Shown here: positions 18,718 through 29,149 of the stretch, in pieces
How the letters are laid out: every line of letters starts with the position of its first letter
How positions within the stretch are numbered: position 1 is the stretch's first letter
Assembly: GCA_937928775.1 (NCBI GenBank)
Contig: CALFVI010000038.1
Coordinates: 1 to 64,000, forward strand
Origin: an uncultured Elioraea sp.
GTDB lineage: Bacteria; Pseudomonadota; Alphaproteobacteria; Acetobacterales; Acetobacteraceae
Length of the DNA: 64,000 bases
Direction of reading: 5' to 3'
The notes under the pieces: model-generated
What the model was told of the DNA's origin: nothing
The model's database searches: none
Seen by the model: the letters and a program-made list of their open reading frames with translations, nothing else
Translations under genes and position numbers: made by a program

Positions 18718-21387
18718 TTAGCCGGCAAAGGCGGGTGCCGCGGCGAGTGTGGCGCGCACGGCCTCGAGCGCCGCCTCCGCCTTGTCGCCCTCAGGCCCGC
18801 CCGACTGTGCCATGTCGGGACGGCCGCCACCGCCCTTGCCGCCGACTGCGGCGGCCGCCGCGCGCACGAGTTCGACTGCAGAGAAGCGTGGCGTCAGGTC
18901 AGGCGACACCGCGACCACGATCGAGGCCTTGCCGTCCATCGGCGAGACGAGTGCGACCACACCGGAGCCGAGGCTCCGGCGCAGCTCGTCCGCGAGGCCC
19001 TTCAGATCCTTCGGCGCCACCTCAACGATACGTCCAAGGAACGAAATGGAGCCGATTCGTTCCAGCCCTGCCGCTACACCTACGGCACTTGTGGCAAGCT
19101 TGCGACGCAGGTCGGTGACCTCGCTCTCGAGCCGGCGCTTTTCGTCGATGAGCGCCTCCACACGTGCCGGCACCTCGGACGGTGGGGCGCGAAGAGCAAC
19201 CGCGACCAACAGCAATGCGCGTTCCATTGCCGCGACATGCGCCAGCGCCGCCTCGCCAGCGACCGCCTCGATGCGACGCACACCCGCCGACACCGCACCT
19301 TCGGACACAATCTTGAACAGCCCGATATCGCCAGTCGCGCGCACATGCGTCCCGCCGCAGAGTTCGACCGAATAGAGCCCACCGCGCGCCGTCGCCTCGG
19401 GATCCGAGCCCATCGAGACAACCCGCACCTCCTCGCCGTACTTCTCGCCGAACAGCGCGAGAGCACCCTGCTTCACCGCCTCGTCTGGCGTCATCAGCCG
19501 GGTGACGACGGGAGCATTCTCGCGCACGCGCGCGTTCACCTCCGCCTCCACCCAGGCGAGCTCCTCAAACGTGATCGGCTTCGGGTGGCTGATGTCGAAC
19601 CGCAGCCGATCTGGCGCGACGAGCGACCCCTTCTGAGCCACGTGAAGCCCCAAGCGGCGCCGAAGCGCCTCGTGCAGAAGATGCGTGGCGGAGTGATGGG
19701 CGCGGATTGCTGTGCGTCGCGCATGGTCGATTTCCGCCACCACGGCCTGACCGACGCGGGCGATCCCCTGCTTCACGCGCCCCTGGTGCACGAACAGATC
19801 GCCAAGTTTTTTCTGCGTGTCCGTGATCTCAATGACCAAGCCGTCCTGCGTGCGGATCGTTCCGGTATCACCCACCTGCCCGCCTGACTCGCCATAGAAC
19901 GGTGTCTGATTGAGCAGGATGGCGACCTCATCGCCGCCCCGCGCCTCGTTGACCGGCTGGCCATTGGCAACGATGGCACGAATCTCGGCTTCTGCCATCT
20001 CCGCCGTGTAGCCGAGGAACTCGGTGGCGCCGAGTTTCTCCTTGAGGTCAAACCACACAGCCTCCGTCGCTGCCTCGCCGGAACCCACCCAGGCCGCGCG
20101 GGCACGCGCGCGCTGCTCCGCCATCGCGCGTTCGAAGCCCTCGACATCGACCCCGCGGCCTTCCGCCTTCAGCGCATCCTGGGTGAGATCCAGGGGAAAA
20201 CCGTAAGTGTCATACAAGCGGAAGGCGACCTCACCCGGCAGCGGCACGCCGCGCGGCAATTTCGCTGTCTCCTCGGCGAGGAGATGCAGTCCGCGCTCCA
20301 GCATTGCACGGAACCGCGTCTCCTCCGTGCGCAGGGTTTCGGTGATCAGAGCCTCCGCCCGGCCGAGTTCGGGGTAAGCGACGCCCATCTGGCGGATCAG
20401 GGCCGGCACGAGGCGCCACATCAGGGGTTCGCGCACGCCCATCAGATGCGCATGGCGCATGGCACGCCGCATGATTCGGCGCAGCACGTAGCCCCGCCCC
20501 TCGTTGGAGGGAAGCACCCCGTCCGCGATCAGGAAACAGGAGGCGCGGAGATGATCCGCCACCACGCGATGGCTGATTCGGTGCGGCCCGTCCGGGTCGG
20601 TGCCCGAGGCCTCGGCGGAGGCGAGGATGAGGGCGCGCAGCGTATCGGTATCGTAATTGTCGTGCTTGCCCTGCAGGATCGCCGCCGTCCGCTCAAGCCC
20701 CATGCCAGTGTCGATCGAGGGCTTGGGCAGCCGAACGCGCCGCCCGTCCGGCAGCTGTTCGTACTGCATGAAGACGAGGTTCCAGATTTCGATGAACCGA
20801 TCGCCATCGGCATCCGCGCTGCCCGGCGGCCCGCCCGGGATTTCGGGCCCGTGGTCGTAGAAGATCTCGGAACATGGCCCGCAGGGGCCGGTGTCGCCCA
20901 TCGCCCAGAAATTGTCGGCGGTGGCGATGCGGATGATACGCTCGTCCGGCAGCCCCGAAACCTTGCGCCAGGCTTCCGCCGCCTCGTCATCGTCGTGGTA
21001 GATGGTGACGAGGAGCCGCTCCTTCGGCAGGCCGAACTCTCGCCTGACAAGGGTCCAGGCGAGTTCGATCGCGACATCCTTGAAATAGTCGCCGAAACTG
21101 AAATTGCCCAGCATTTCGAAGAAGGTGTGATGACGAGCCGTGTAGCCGACATTGTCGAGATCGTTGTGCTTTCCGCCCGCGCGGACGCATTTTTGCGCCG
21201 TCACCGCGCGCGTGTAGGGGCGGTGTTCGAGCCCGGTGAATACGTTCTTGAACTGCACCATCCCCGCATTGGTGAACATCAAGGTCGGGTCGTTGCGCGG
21301 GACGAGCGGGGAACTCTCCACCACCGTGTGGCCGTGGCGACGGAAGAAGTCGAGGAAAGCGGCGCGGATGTCGTTCGAGGAAGGCAT
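18718..21387 (-). CDS. alaS: alanyl-tRNA synthetase
   Basis: AlaRS charges tRNA-Ala and edits mis-charged Ser and Gly. The 889-residue protein has the class II catalytic core at the N-terminus ([42 protein letters not shown]), the tRNA-recognition region, the editing domain with the zinc ligands HHSATHLLH and CGGTHV, and a C-terminal oligomerisation domain with a glycine-rich stretch near the end. The ATG at 21387 gives [15 protein letters not shown], the normal start. The same frame is open without a stop up to 21810, but that part belongs to a frameshifted deaminase-like gene, not to AlaRS. It follows recA with that remnant in between, and cutA follows it. Confidence 0.97.
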   Translation of the reverse strand: MPSSNDIRAAFLDFFRRHGHTVVESSPLVPRNDPTLMFTNAGMVQFKNVFTGLEHRPYTRAVTAQKCVRAGGKHNDLDNVGYTARHHTFFEMLGNFSFGDYFKDVAIELAWTLVRREFGLPKERLLVTIYHDDDEAAEAWRKVSGLPDERIIRIATADNFWAMGDTGPCGPCSEIFYDHGPEIPGGPPGSADADGDRFIEIWNLVFMQYEQLPDGRRVRLPKPSIDTGMGLERTAAILQGKHDNYDTDTLRALILASAEASGTDPDGPHRISHRVVADHLRASCFLIADGVLPSNEGRGYVLRRIMRRAMRHAHLMGVREPLMWRLVPALIRQMGVAYPELGRAEALITETLRTEETRFRAMLERGLHLLAEETAKLPRGVPLPGEVAFRLYDTYGFPLDLTQDALKAEGRGVDVEGFERAMAEQRARARAAWVGSGEAATEAVWFDLKEKLGATEFLGYTAEMAEAEIRAIVANGQPVNEARGGDEVAILLNQTPFYGESGGQVGDTGTIRTQDGLVIEITDTQKKLGDLFVHQGRVKQGIARVGQAVVAEIDHARRTAIRAHHSATHLLHEALRRRLGLHVAQKGSLVAPDRLRFDISHPKPITFEELAWVEAEVNARVRENAPVVTRLMTPDEAVKQGALALFGEKYGEEVRVVSMGSDPEATARGGLYSVELCGGTHVRATGDIGLFKIVSEGAVSAGVRRIEAVAGEAALAHVAAMERALLLVAVALRAPPSEVPARVEALIDEKRRLESEVTDLRRKLATSAVGVAAGLERIGSISFLGRIVEVAPKDLKGLADELRRSLGSGVVALVSPMDGKASIVVAVSPDLTPRFSAVELVRAAAAAVGGKGGGGRPDMAQSGGPEGDKAEAALEAVRATLAAAPAFAG

Positions 21388-21455
21388 GCGACGAAAATAG
21401 TCCCGTGCCATCGCCGCCGAAAGGCCTTCGGGAGACAGGTTAGAAGGGGTGTTCG

Positions 21456-21810
21456 TCAACGGTGATAGGGGGCGGGAAGCAGCGAGGCTATCGCCAGCCG
21501 CCCGCGCCCGCGCAGGATCACAGTCCGCCGCATGGTCGAACAGGTGTTGGCAGCAGAGCCCGCAGGGTGAAACGACGGCGATCCGGCCTTGTTCGTCGGG
21601 CCTCCGGTGGCGCACCGCGACCACTGCCTCAATGGTGCTCTCTCCGCCCATGACCGCCGCGCCGACTGCCACCACCTCGGCGCAGACCGCCGCCCTGCCG
21701 ACAGTCGCATCGAGATTGACCGCCGCGTAGATGCGCCCCGTGGCGCCGCGCCCCCCAGTGTGGCGGCCATAGCGATAGCGCTGGCGTACGGCATCCACAG
21801 CCGCTTCCAC
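21456..21810 (-). pseudogene. frameshifted cytidine-deaminase-like gene
   Basis: Read leftwards from a GTG at 21810, the sequence gives a small zinc deaminase of the cytidine/blasticidin deaminase fold. It shows [22 protein letters not shown], with the Cys-Ala-Glu zinc and proton-shuttle motif, and later [10 protein letters not shown], with the other two zinc Cys. Near 21525 the frame is lost: the expected C-terminal end ([20 protein letters not shown], stop 21456-21458) continues in the next frame, while the original frame runs on into alaS. The segment before GRIYA also seems short by a few residues. There is no clear ribosome site, and an in-frame TGA lies just upstream (21829-21831). Unless this is a sequencing error, the gene is inactive. 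Confidence 0.72.
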
Positions 21811-21895
21811 GAGCGCCCGGTCGGCCGCTCAGAGGAGAGGCGCGAGAGAACCTTCGGCCTTCACGGCCGCTGCAGCCGAAAGAGACGGAAGCCGC

Positions 21896-22930
<1,035 letters not shown>

Positions 22931-23099
22931 GCCGGCCTCTGTCACCTCTGCCTGCCGGGGATGCAACACTCGGTCGCGCAATCGCCCCGCCTCGTACATT
23001 GTCTCATAGCATGGGTGTGGGGCGGCGTCGCCGGATCTGCGAGTCGGCGACGGCCGGGGCCGGCGGTCGGAGTGCGGCCGCGGCTTTGTGTCACAGATG

Positions 23100-23286
23100 C
23101 GTGAAGCCAACCGACGGGAGGCGATATTGATCCAGCGCAACGCTTTCGAAACCCTTTTTCTCCATAAGGGAATGCAACGGACCCACCACGGTCCTGGGCG
23201 CACGATCCGGTTTCTCCCCACCGCGATCGGCGCGGCAGCCAACATCACGCTGCCACTTGGGCGCGACCCCGGTCGCGCCTTTTTTT
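23100..23286 (+). ncRNA. candidate small RNA or structured leader
   Basis: The gap between recA and the glycerol dehydrogenase gene contains three successive hairpins on the plus strand: GGACC/GGTCC (23179-23194), GGCAGC/GCTGCC (23234-23254), and a terminator with a T-run (23260-23286). No protein-coding gene precedes the terminator on this strand, so the RNA it ends is probably non-coding. I could not place a convincing promoter, so the left end is only a guess. Alternatively it is an attenuator in the leader of the downstream gene, whose start lies about 120 bases further on. Confidence 0.35.
23260..23286 (+). terminator. Rho-independent terminator
   Basis: GGCGCGACC (23260-23268) pairs with GGTCGCGCC (23271-23279) and is followed at once by seven T (23280-23286). 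In this GC-rich window it is the clearest intrinsic terminator. It points rightwards and ends about 120 bases before the glycerol dehydrogenase start. Confidence 0.85.
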
Positions 23287-23403
23287 CAGCTGCAGCGTCC
23301 TTGCGCCGCTGGCCGCCCCGCGGCTTGAGACCGGAGCCAAGCAACCCCACGTGCCACAGGTGCGTGGCCCGGCCCAACACGAACCATCATGAGGAGGGAC
23401 CCG

Positions 23404-24522
23404 ATGCTCACAACAGCCATCTTCCCCGGCCGTTACGTGCAGGGCGACGGCGCGTTGTCTGTGCTCGGCGAGGAGCTCGCCCGCTTCGGAGAGCGCGCCT
23501 TCGCCGTCATGGACCCCTTCGCTATGGCCTCGCTGCGCGAGGAGATTGAGGCGGGAATCGGCACCCACGTGCGCCTTTCAGCGGAGCGCTTCGCCGGCGA
23601 GTGCAGCGACGAGGAGATCGGGCGGCTGGCAGACGAGGCCCAGGCCGTCACCCCGCATGTCATCGTCGGCATCGGAGGCGGCAAGACGCTGGATACCGCG
23701 AAGGCGGTCGCGCACGCCCTTCGCCTCCCGGTCGCCATCGTGCCGACCATCGCCTCCACCGATGCGCCCTGCTCCGCTCTGTCTGTCATCTACACGCCCG
23801 ACGGCGCGTTCAAACGCTACCTCTTCCTGCCGCGCAACCCCGACCTCGTGCTGGTCGACACCGGTGTGATCGCACGCGCCCCGGTGCGTTTCCTGGTCGC
23901 CGGCATGGGCGACGCGCTCTCCACCTGGTTCGAGGCCGAGGATTGCCGGGTAAAGCGGGGGACGAACATGACCGGCCGGCTTGGGCCGATGACCGCCTAT
24001 GCGCTCGCCCGACTCTGCTACGACACGCTCCTGAAGTATGGCGTACTGGCCAAGGCAGCCTGCGCGCGCAAGGTGGTCACCCCCGCCCTCGAGCACATTG
24101 TCGAAGCCAACACGCTGCTCTCGGGGCTTGGCTTCGAGTCGGGCGGTCTGTCGGCCGCACATGCCATCCACAACGGACTGACAGCGCTGCACGAGACCCA
24201 CGCCTCCTGGCACGGCGAGAAGGTGGCGATCGGCACGCTTGCCCTGCTCATGCTCGCCGATCGTTCGCCCGCCCTGATCGACGAAGTGTTCGGCTTCTGC
24301 GAGCAAGTGGGGCTGCCCACCACGCTTGCCCAGATCGGGCTCGGCGACGCCGAAGAGACGGCACTGATGCGCGTGGCAGAACGCGCCTGTGCCGAAGGCG
24401 AGACGATCTGGAACATGCCGCACGAGGTGAGCCCCCGCCGAGTCGTCGCCGCCCTGCGTGCTGTGGACGAGGAGGGGCGCAGGCGCGCCAAGCTGGCGCA
24501 ACTGCCCGCCGCAGCGGAGTAG
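23404..24522 (+). CDS. gldA: glycerol dehydrogenase (iron-type, GldA-like)
   Basis: GldA oxidises glycerol to dihydroxyacetone with NAD and a zinc ion. The 372-residue protein has the glycine-rich NAD-binding IVGIGGGKTLDTAKAVA near residues 86-102 and the metal ligands Asp in GMGDALSTW, His in SAAHAIHNGL and His in HGEKVAIGTL. The ATG at 23404 is preceded by GAGGAGG with a good spacer; a second ATG five codons earlier lacks one. No glycerol transport or dihydroxyacetone kinase gene lies nearby, so related substrates such as other 1,2-diols or hydroxyketones are possible. Upstream sits the terminated hairpin region described separately. Confidence 0.9.
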   Translation: MLTTAIFPGRYVQGDGALSVLGEELARFGERAFAVMDPFAMASLREEIEAGIGTHVRLSAERFAGECSDEEIGRLADEAQAVTPHVIVGIGGGKTLDTAKAVAHALRLPVAIVPTIASTDAPCSALSVIYTPDGAFKRYLFLPRNPDLVLVDTGVIARAPVRFLVAGMGDALSTWFEAEDCRVKRGTNMTGRLGPMTAYALARLCYDTLLKYGVLAKAACARKVVTPALEHIVEANTLLSGLGFESGGLSAAHAIHNGLTALHETHASWHGEKVAIGTLALLMLADRSPALIDEVFGFCEQVGLPTTLAQIGLGDAEETALMRVAERACAEGETIWNMPHEVSPRRVVAALRAVDEEGRRRAKLAQLPAAAE

Positions 24523-24618
24523 CGGCCGTAAGGCGGAGCGCGATGGGCGCGCGCTCCCCCCCCTTGCGCGGCGCTTCGCCCAGGCGCACTCCGGACCTGC
24601 GAACCGGAGATTTCGCCC

Positions 24619-25020
24619 ATGGACGTCGACGACCCCGACACGCTCGCAGAAGCCCGCACCGTGCTCGACCGCTACGAGGCGGCGCTGATAGCGAACGACG
24701 TCGCCGTGCTCGACCAACTCTGTTGGGATGATCCGCGCGGCGTCCGTTTCGGGGTCGGTGAAATCTTGCCGGATGCCGACGCCATTCAATGCTTCCGCCA
24801 GTCCCGCGCCGGCACCGGCTACCCGCAGCGGGAGCGGCTGGAAACGCTGATCACCGCCTTCGGGCGTGATCTCGCCGTCACCAACATCGTCTTCCGCCGC
24901 CTCGCCGACGGCACGATCGGGAGGGAGACGAAAATTCTCGCCCCCCTGCCGGGGCTCGGCTGGCGCATCGTCTCCGCCCACGTCTCGCTCACGCCGCCCG
25001 GCACGGCGATCGAGCGCTGA
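24619..25020 (+). CDS. HpxZ/AtzH-like SnoaL-fold protein
   Basis: This 133-residue protein has the SnoaL/NTF2-like fold of the AtzH-HpxZ group: LDRYEAALIANDVAVLDQL near residues 16-34, then RFGVGEILPDADAIQCFR and RRLADGTIGRETK, ending with GWRIVSAHVSL. HpxZ is found with oxalurate and ureide breakdown genes, and AtzH acts in a cyanuric-acid pathway as an amidase-like helper. Here it stands between glycerol dehydrogenase and a D-amino-acid-oxidase-like gene, 9 bases before the latter. No ureide genes lie nearby, so only the fold and family are sure; the reaction is unknown. Confidence 0.8.
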   Translation: MDVDDPDTLAEARTVLDRYEAALIANDVAVLDQLCWDDPRGVRFGVGEILPDADAIQCFRQSRAGTGYPQRERLETLITAFGRDLAVTNIVFRRLADGTIGRETKILAPLPGLGWRIVSAHVSLTPPGTAIER

Positions 25021-25029
25021 GGAGCGCGG

Positions 25030-26292
25030 ATGTCGCGTCGGGTCGTCGTCATCGGCGCAGGCGCGGTCGGCGCGGCGTGTGCCTTCGTCCTCGCCCGCGA
25101 AGGCCATCGCGTTGTGCTGGTCGAGCCGGGGCCGCCGGGCGGCGCGCAGGCAGCTTCCCATGGCAACGCGGGCTGGATCAGCCCGGAAAGCGTGGTGCCC
25201 ATCGCCACCCCTGGCCTGTGGCGAAAGGTCCCCCGCCTCCTCTCTGACCCCGAGGGGCCGCTGACGGTCCGCCCCCTTGCCCTGCCCGGCCTTCTGCCCT
25301 GGCTCTGGCGCTTCCTCACTGCCAACGCCACCGCCGAGCGCGCAACGCGCACGTCCCGTGCGCTTGCCGCCCTCCTGCACGATGCGGTCGACCGCCACCA
25401 GGCGCTCGCCGCCGAGGCGGGCTGCCCCGACCTCGTGGTGCGGTCGGGGCACCTCTACATCTGGCGCGACCGCGCCGCCTTTGAGACTGACCGCTTCGGC
25501 TGGGCACTGCGGCGTGCTGCCGGCGTGGTTTGGCGCGACCTCTCGGCAGAGGAGTTGGCGCAGGAGGAACCCGCCCTCTCCCGCGCTTGGCGCTTCGGCG
25601 TGCTGGTCGAAACAGGCGGGCAGGTGTGCGATCCGTCGGCCCTGGTGAAGGCATATGTCGAGGCGGCGAGAAGGCTCGGCGCCGAGCACGTCTGCACGCG
25701 AGCCACCGGCTTTCGGCTCGAACATGGTCGGCTGCGCGCGGTGGAGACGGAGCGCGGGGCGATCGACGCGGATGCCGCTGTCATCGCAGCCGGTATCCGC
25801 TCAGGTGCCCTCGCGCGCGCCGCTGGAGACCGCATCCCTCTCGCCTCGGAACGCGGCTATCACGTGATGATCCGCGACCCCGAGGTTTCCGTCCGCACTC
25901 CGGTGATGGCGGCGGATGTGAAGGCGCCGCTGACGCCGATGACGGGAGGATTGCGCGTCGCCGGCCAGGTCGAGCTCGCAGCGATCGATGATCCGCCGGA
26001 CTGGCGTCGCGCAGCCATCCTGGAGCGGGCGGCGGCGAGCCTCTTGCCCGGCCTGCCGCGGCCGCTGCCGCGCGAACGCGTCACGGTCTGGATGGGTCAT
26101 CGCCCCTCCGTCGCCGATGGGCTGCCGGTGATCGGCGGCTCGCGCGCCTCCCCCGACATCCTCCTCGCCTTCGGCCATGGCCATGTCGGGCTCGCCGCCG
26201 CGCCGAAAACAGCCGCGCTGATTGCCGACCTTCTCGCCCATCGCCCTCCCTGCATCGACCTCGCACTCTATAGCCCAGCGCGTTTCCGCTGA
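25030..26292 (+). CDS. FAD-dependent D-amino-acid dehydrogenase-like oxidoreductase
   Basis: This 420-residue flavoprotein of the DAO family resembles DadA, which oxidises D-amino acids to 2-oxo acids and passes electrons to the respiratory chain. The FAD-binding motif VVIGAGAVGAACAFVLA lies at residues 5-21, followed by the typical HGNAGWISPESVVPIATPG near 43-61 and a C-terminal second FAD contact, GHGHVGLAAAPKTAALIADL. It lies 9 bases after the HpxZ-like gene and is probably co-transcribed with it. DadA relatives also act on hydroxyproline or sarcosine-like amines, so the substrate is open. No membrane helix other than the N-terminal Rossmann strand is seen. Confidence 0.86.
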   Translation: MSRRVVVIGAGAVGAACAFVLAREGHRVVLVEPGPPGGAQAASHGNAGWISPESVVPIATPGLWRKVPRLLSDPEGPLTVRPLALPGLLPWLWRFLTANATAERATRTSRALAALLHDAVDRHQALAAEAGCPDLVVRSGHLYIWRDRAAFETDRFGWALRRAAGVVWRDLSAEELAQEEPALSRAWRFGVLVETGGQVCDPSALVKAYVEAARRLGAEHVCTRATGFRLEHGRLRAVETERGAIDADAAVIAAGIRSGALARAAGDRIPLASERGYHVMIRDPEVSVRTPVMAADVKAPLTPMTGGLRVAGQVELAAIDDPPDWRRAAILERAAASLLPGLPRPLPRERVTVWMGHRPSVADGLPVIGGSRASPDILLAFGHGHVGLAAAPKTAALIADLLAHRPPCIDLALYSPARFR

Positions 26293-26352
26293 CGGAGCCG
26301 TCACTTCGCGCCGCACCGACCGCGCGTCACACTCATCGGCGAGGAGTGCCCG

Positions 26353-27316
26353 ATGTCCATCCGTTCGCGCCCCATGCCCAGGCCGCTCGATCCCCTGAAG
26401 GTCCGCGACCCGTGTCTCACTGCGAAGGGCGAACCCCGCGCCTCTGTCGCCCTCGAAGCGCTGCGCACGCTGTGGTTCAACACCGGCACGCTGTGCAACA
26501 CTGCGCACATTGCTACATCGAATCGAGCCCGCGCAACGATTGGCTCGTGTATCTGAGCGCCGCGGAGGTGGCCGCCTTTCTCGACGAGGCCGAGGCGCTG
26601 GGCGCGCCGGTTGAGACGGTCGGCTTCACCGGTGGCGAGCCGTTCATGAACCGCGCCCTCCCCGCCATGCTTGTCGACGTGCTCGCCCGGCCCTGTCGCC
26701 TCACCGCCATCGTGCGCACCAACGCCATGGCGCCGCTCGGGCAGAAGCGCGCCACCCTGCTTGCCCGACGCGATCGTTTCGGGCCGGAACGGCTGATCCT
26801 GCGCGTGTCGCTCGACCACTTACGCGCCGATCGCCACGACCTCGAACGGGGCCCGGGCAGTTTTGTCAACGCGATGGAGGGGCTCGCCTGGCTCGCCCGC
26901 GAGGGCTTCACTGTCCATGTCGCGGGCCGGGCAGGCTTCACCGAGGAAACCTAGGACGCGCTAAGCGAGGGCTTCGCCCGCTTGTTCACCGAACGCGCGA
27001 TCCCGATTGATGCAGAGGGTCCCATCGCGCTCACCCTGTTCCCCGAGATGGACCCGACCATCGACGTACCGGAGATCACGCAAGCCTGCTGAAGCATCCT
27101 CGGCAAGAGCCCGGCGAGCGTGATGTGCGCCACCTCGCGCATGGTGGTGAAAGGCAAAGGGCGGAGCGCCGGGCCGTGGTCGCCTGCCCCCTCCACCCCT
27201 CCGACCCGCAGTTCGAACTTGACGCCACCCTCGCCTCTGCATCACGGCCTGTGCAACTGAACCACCCGTACTGGGCGAAGTTCTGCGTCCTCGGCGGTGG
27301 TGCCTGCAGCCGCTGA
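26353..27316 (+). pseudogene. broken radical SAM protein gene
   Basis: The gene begins well (ATG 26353 with GAGGAG upstream) and reads VALEALRTLWFNTGTLCN. It then loses frame inside the iron-sulfur motif: the CxxxCxxC appears as CN followed, in another frame, by CAHCYIESS, as expected if about four bases were lost near 26505-26515. The new frame continues through VGFTGGEPFMNRALP and SLDHLRADRHD, typical for the SAM barrel, to a TAG at 26952-26954. Further homology reads on through a TGA near 27090 and a second frame change, ending with VQLNHPYWAKFCVLGGGACS at about 27316. At least four lesions make this a clear pseudogene. The family could be one of the SPASM-lacking rSAM proteins that modify small molecules; function unknown. 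Confidence 0.85.
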
Positions 27317-27324
27317 GGTCTTCG

Positions 27325-28074
27325 TCATGGCGGCGGGAAGCGCCGCGGGCGAAGCCCCGCCTGGAACCAGGTGACGAAGCTCACGATGTCGAACACGGGC
27401 ACGCCGAGCGCCTCTTGTAAGTCGGCCGCATAGGGCGGCATATTGGTGCACTCGAGCACCACCGCGCCGACGTCGGGGTGCCTGCGCAGCAGCGTGCGCC
27501 CTGCCTCCAGCATATCCTCGCGCGCGAGGGCGATGTCGAGATCCTCGGCCTCGGCCTTGATGAGCACGCGGAACAGTTCGCGCCCGGTCTCGACCCCCAC
27601 CACAGGCGTATCCGGCGGGCAGCCTGCAGCGCGAAGATGCGCCTCCGTCAGGCTCGTCGCACAGATGGTGATCACCCCCACACGCTGCCCCGGCGGCAGC
27701 AGCGCCTGCACGAGCGGCACCTGCATCAGACTCGACGCGGCGACAGGAACGTTGACCCGGGCGGCGAGCTCAGCCTGGAACAGGCTGAGGAAGCCGCAAT
27801 TGGTGGTGATGCCCTCGCAGCCGAGCGCGACGAGCTCTTCCGCTGCACGGGCGAAGTCCTCGAACAGGCCGCGCGCCCCCTCCAGCACCACGCGTTCCGG
27901 GCTTGCCCCGCGCACAACCCGGAACAGCACCGGGAACGGCCAGGTCAGGCCGTTGCCCATGTCGCCCGGGATGCGCGGAAACCGCGCGTCCAGCATCAGG
28001 ATACCGACTGGACAGCCGTAGACGCTCTTGCCGCCGCGCGCCACCGGCACGGCGGGGGTGGTCCAGAGGTTCAT
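27325..28074 (-). CDS. aspartate/glutamate racemase-family protein
   Basis: This 249-residue protein resembles the Asp/Glu/hydantoin racemase superfamily, which uses two Cys residues as acid and base. Both candidate positions are visible: the first Cys in GCEGITTNCGFLSLFQ near residue 95, and the second in AVVLECTNMPPYAADLQ near 215. The ATG at 28074 starts MNLWTTPAVPVARG; the frame is open upstream far into the divergent TctC gene, but that part is meaningless. It is divergent from the TctC gene with 69 bases between, so a shared promoter region is likely. Relatives include maleate isomerase and arylmalonate decarboxylase, so a role on a dicarboxylate is possible. Confidence 0.82.
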   Translation of the reverse strand: MNLWTTPAVPVARGGKSVYGCPVGILMLDARFPRIPGDMGNGLTWPFPVLFRVVRGASPERVVLEGARGLFEDFARAAEELVALGCEGITTNCGFLSLFQAELAARVNVPVAASSLMQVPLVQALLPPGQRVGVITICATSLTEAHLRAAGCPPDTPVVGVETGRELFRVLIKAEAEDLDIALAREDMLEAGRTLLRRHPDVGAVVLECTNMPPYAADLQEALGVPVFDIVSFVTWFQAGLRPRRFPPP

Positions 28075-28143
28075 CGGGTCATCGTTGCGTGCGTTGCCAT
28101 TAGGGGCAGAATAGGGGCTGAAACCGAGACGCGGGAGGTCTCG

Positions 28144-29130
28144 ATGCGGCCTATTCGTTTCGCTCTCGCCCTGATCGCCCTGGCGGGACTGCTCTGCCAA
28201 CCGGCAGCGGCGCAAGCCTTCCCGCAGGCCGGCAAACCCATCACCATCGTCGGCGGCTTTCCGAACGGATCCGGCACCGACATCTATGCGCGACGCCTCG
28301 CCGACCCCCTCGGCCGCGCGCTCGGGGCGAGCGTCATCGTCGACAACCGCGTCGGGGCCGGCGGCAACATCGCCATGGACCAGGTGGCGAAGGCCGAGGC
28401 GGATGGCCACACCATTCTCTTCGCCACCTCGGCCATGCTGGCGATCAACCCCGCCCTCTATGCACGGATGCCGATCGATACGATGCGCGATCTCGCCCCT
28501 GTGATCGCGCTTGCCGAGGTGCCAAACGCGCTCACCGTCTCGCCCGAGAAGCGGCCGCACTTCACCGACTGCAGGGCAGTGATCGCGGCGGCCAGAGCAC
28601 GCCCCGGTGCACTGAACTACGCCTCGACGGGCAACGGCACCTCGACCCACCTCGCCGGCGCGCAGTTCGCCGCTGCTGCAGGGCTTGAGATCGTGCACGT
28701 GCCCTATCGCGGCGGCCCCTTCGCCATGCAGGCCCTGCTTGCGGGCGATGTCGACGTCTTCCTGCACCAGACCCCTGCCCTGGTTGGCCCCTTCCGGCAG
28801 GGCCAGGTGCAGCTGCTTGGCGTGACCAGCCGCGAGCCGCTGAAGGCCTTTCCTGGGGTGCCCACCATGGCCGACGCCTGCAGCCTGCCCGGCTTCGCCT
28901 CCACCACCTGGTATCTGCTCGCCGTGCCGGCGCGCACGCCCGAGGTCATCATTGCGCGGCTGGAACGCGCGGTGCGCGAGGTGATTTCAGCACCCGATTT
29001 CGTCGCCTGGGTGGAGGAGCTCGGCCTCACACCCATGGGCCAAGGTCCGGCAGAGGCGCGCGCCCTGCTGGCAAAGGACCTCGTCACCTGGGCCGAGGTG
29101 GTTCGCCGCGCCGGCGCGCGGGTCGACTGA
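28144..29130 (+). CDS. tripartite tricarboxylate transporter receptor (TctC family)
   Basis: This 328-residue periplasmic receptor starts with a signal peptide (about 1-24, ending near AAAQAF). It has the TctC-family features KPITIVGGFPNGSGTDIYAR near 31-50, VDNRVGAGGNIAMDQVAKA near 66-84, HVPYRGGPFAMQALLAGDVD near 188-207, and a C-terminal GLTPMGQ. The ATG at 28144 is fixed by the signal peptide. No TctA or TctB genes are adjacent; such orphan receptors are numerous in Acetobacteraceae and Bordetella. It sits between a racemase-family gene and a CitE-like/MaoC pair, suggesting uptake of a branched or dicarboxylic acid that these enzymes handle. It might serve the TctAB channel at 12.7-14.6 kb, whose own receptor is broken. 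Confidence 0.93.
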   Translation: MRPIRFALALIALAGLLCQPAAAQAFPQAGKPITIVGGFPNGSGTDIYARRLADPLGRALGASVIVDNRVGAGGNIAMDQVAKAEADGHTILFATSAMLAINPALYARMPIDTMRDLAPVIALAEVPNALTVSPEKRPHFTDCRAVIAAARARPGALNYASTGNGTSTHLAGAQFAAAAGLEIVHVPYRGGPFAMQALLAGDVDVFLHQTPALVGPFRQGQVQLLGVTSREPLKAFPGVPTMADACSLPGFASTTWYLLAVPARTPEVIIARLERAVREVISAPDFVAWVEELGLTPMGQGPAEARALLAKDLVTWAEVVRRAGARVD

Positions 29131-29149
29131 GACGCAGCGCTCGGAAACC

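Noticed and set aside
21390-21810. N-terminal extension making a deaminase-AlaRS fusion
   Set aside because: The true deaminase C-terminus is in another frame, and AlaRS starts normally at 21387, so the continuous frame is an accident of a frameshift.
22931-23100. SOS box upstream of recA
   Set aside because: I found no pair of GAAC or GTTC words seven bases apart in this stretch, so I do not claim LexA control from sequence.
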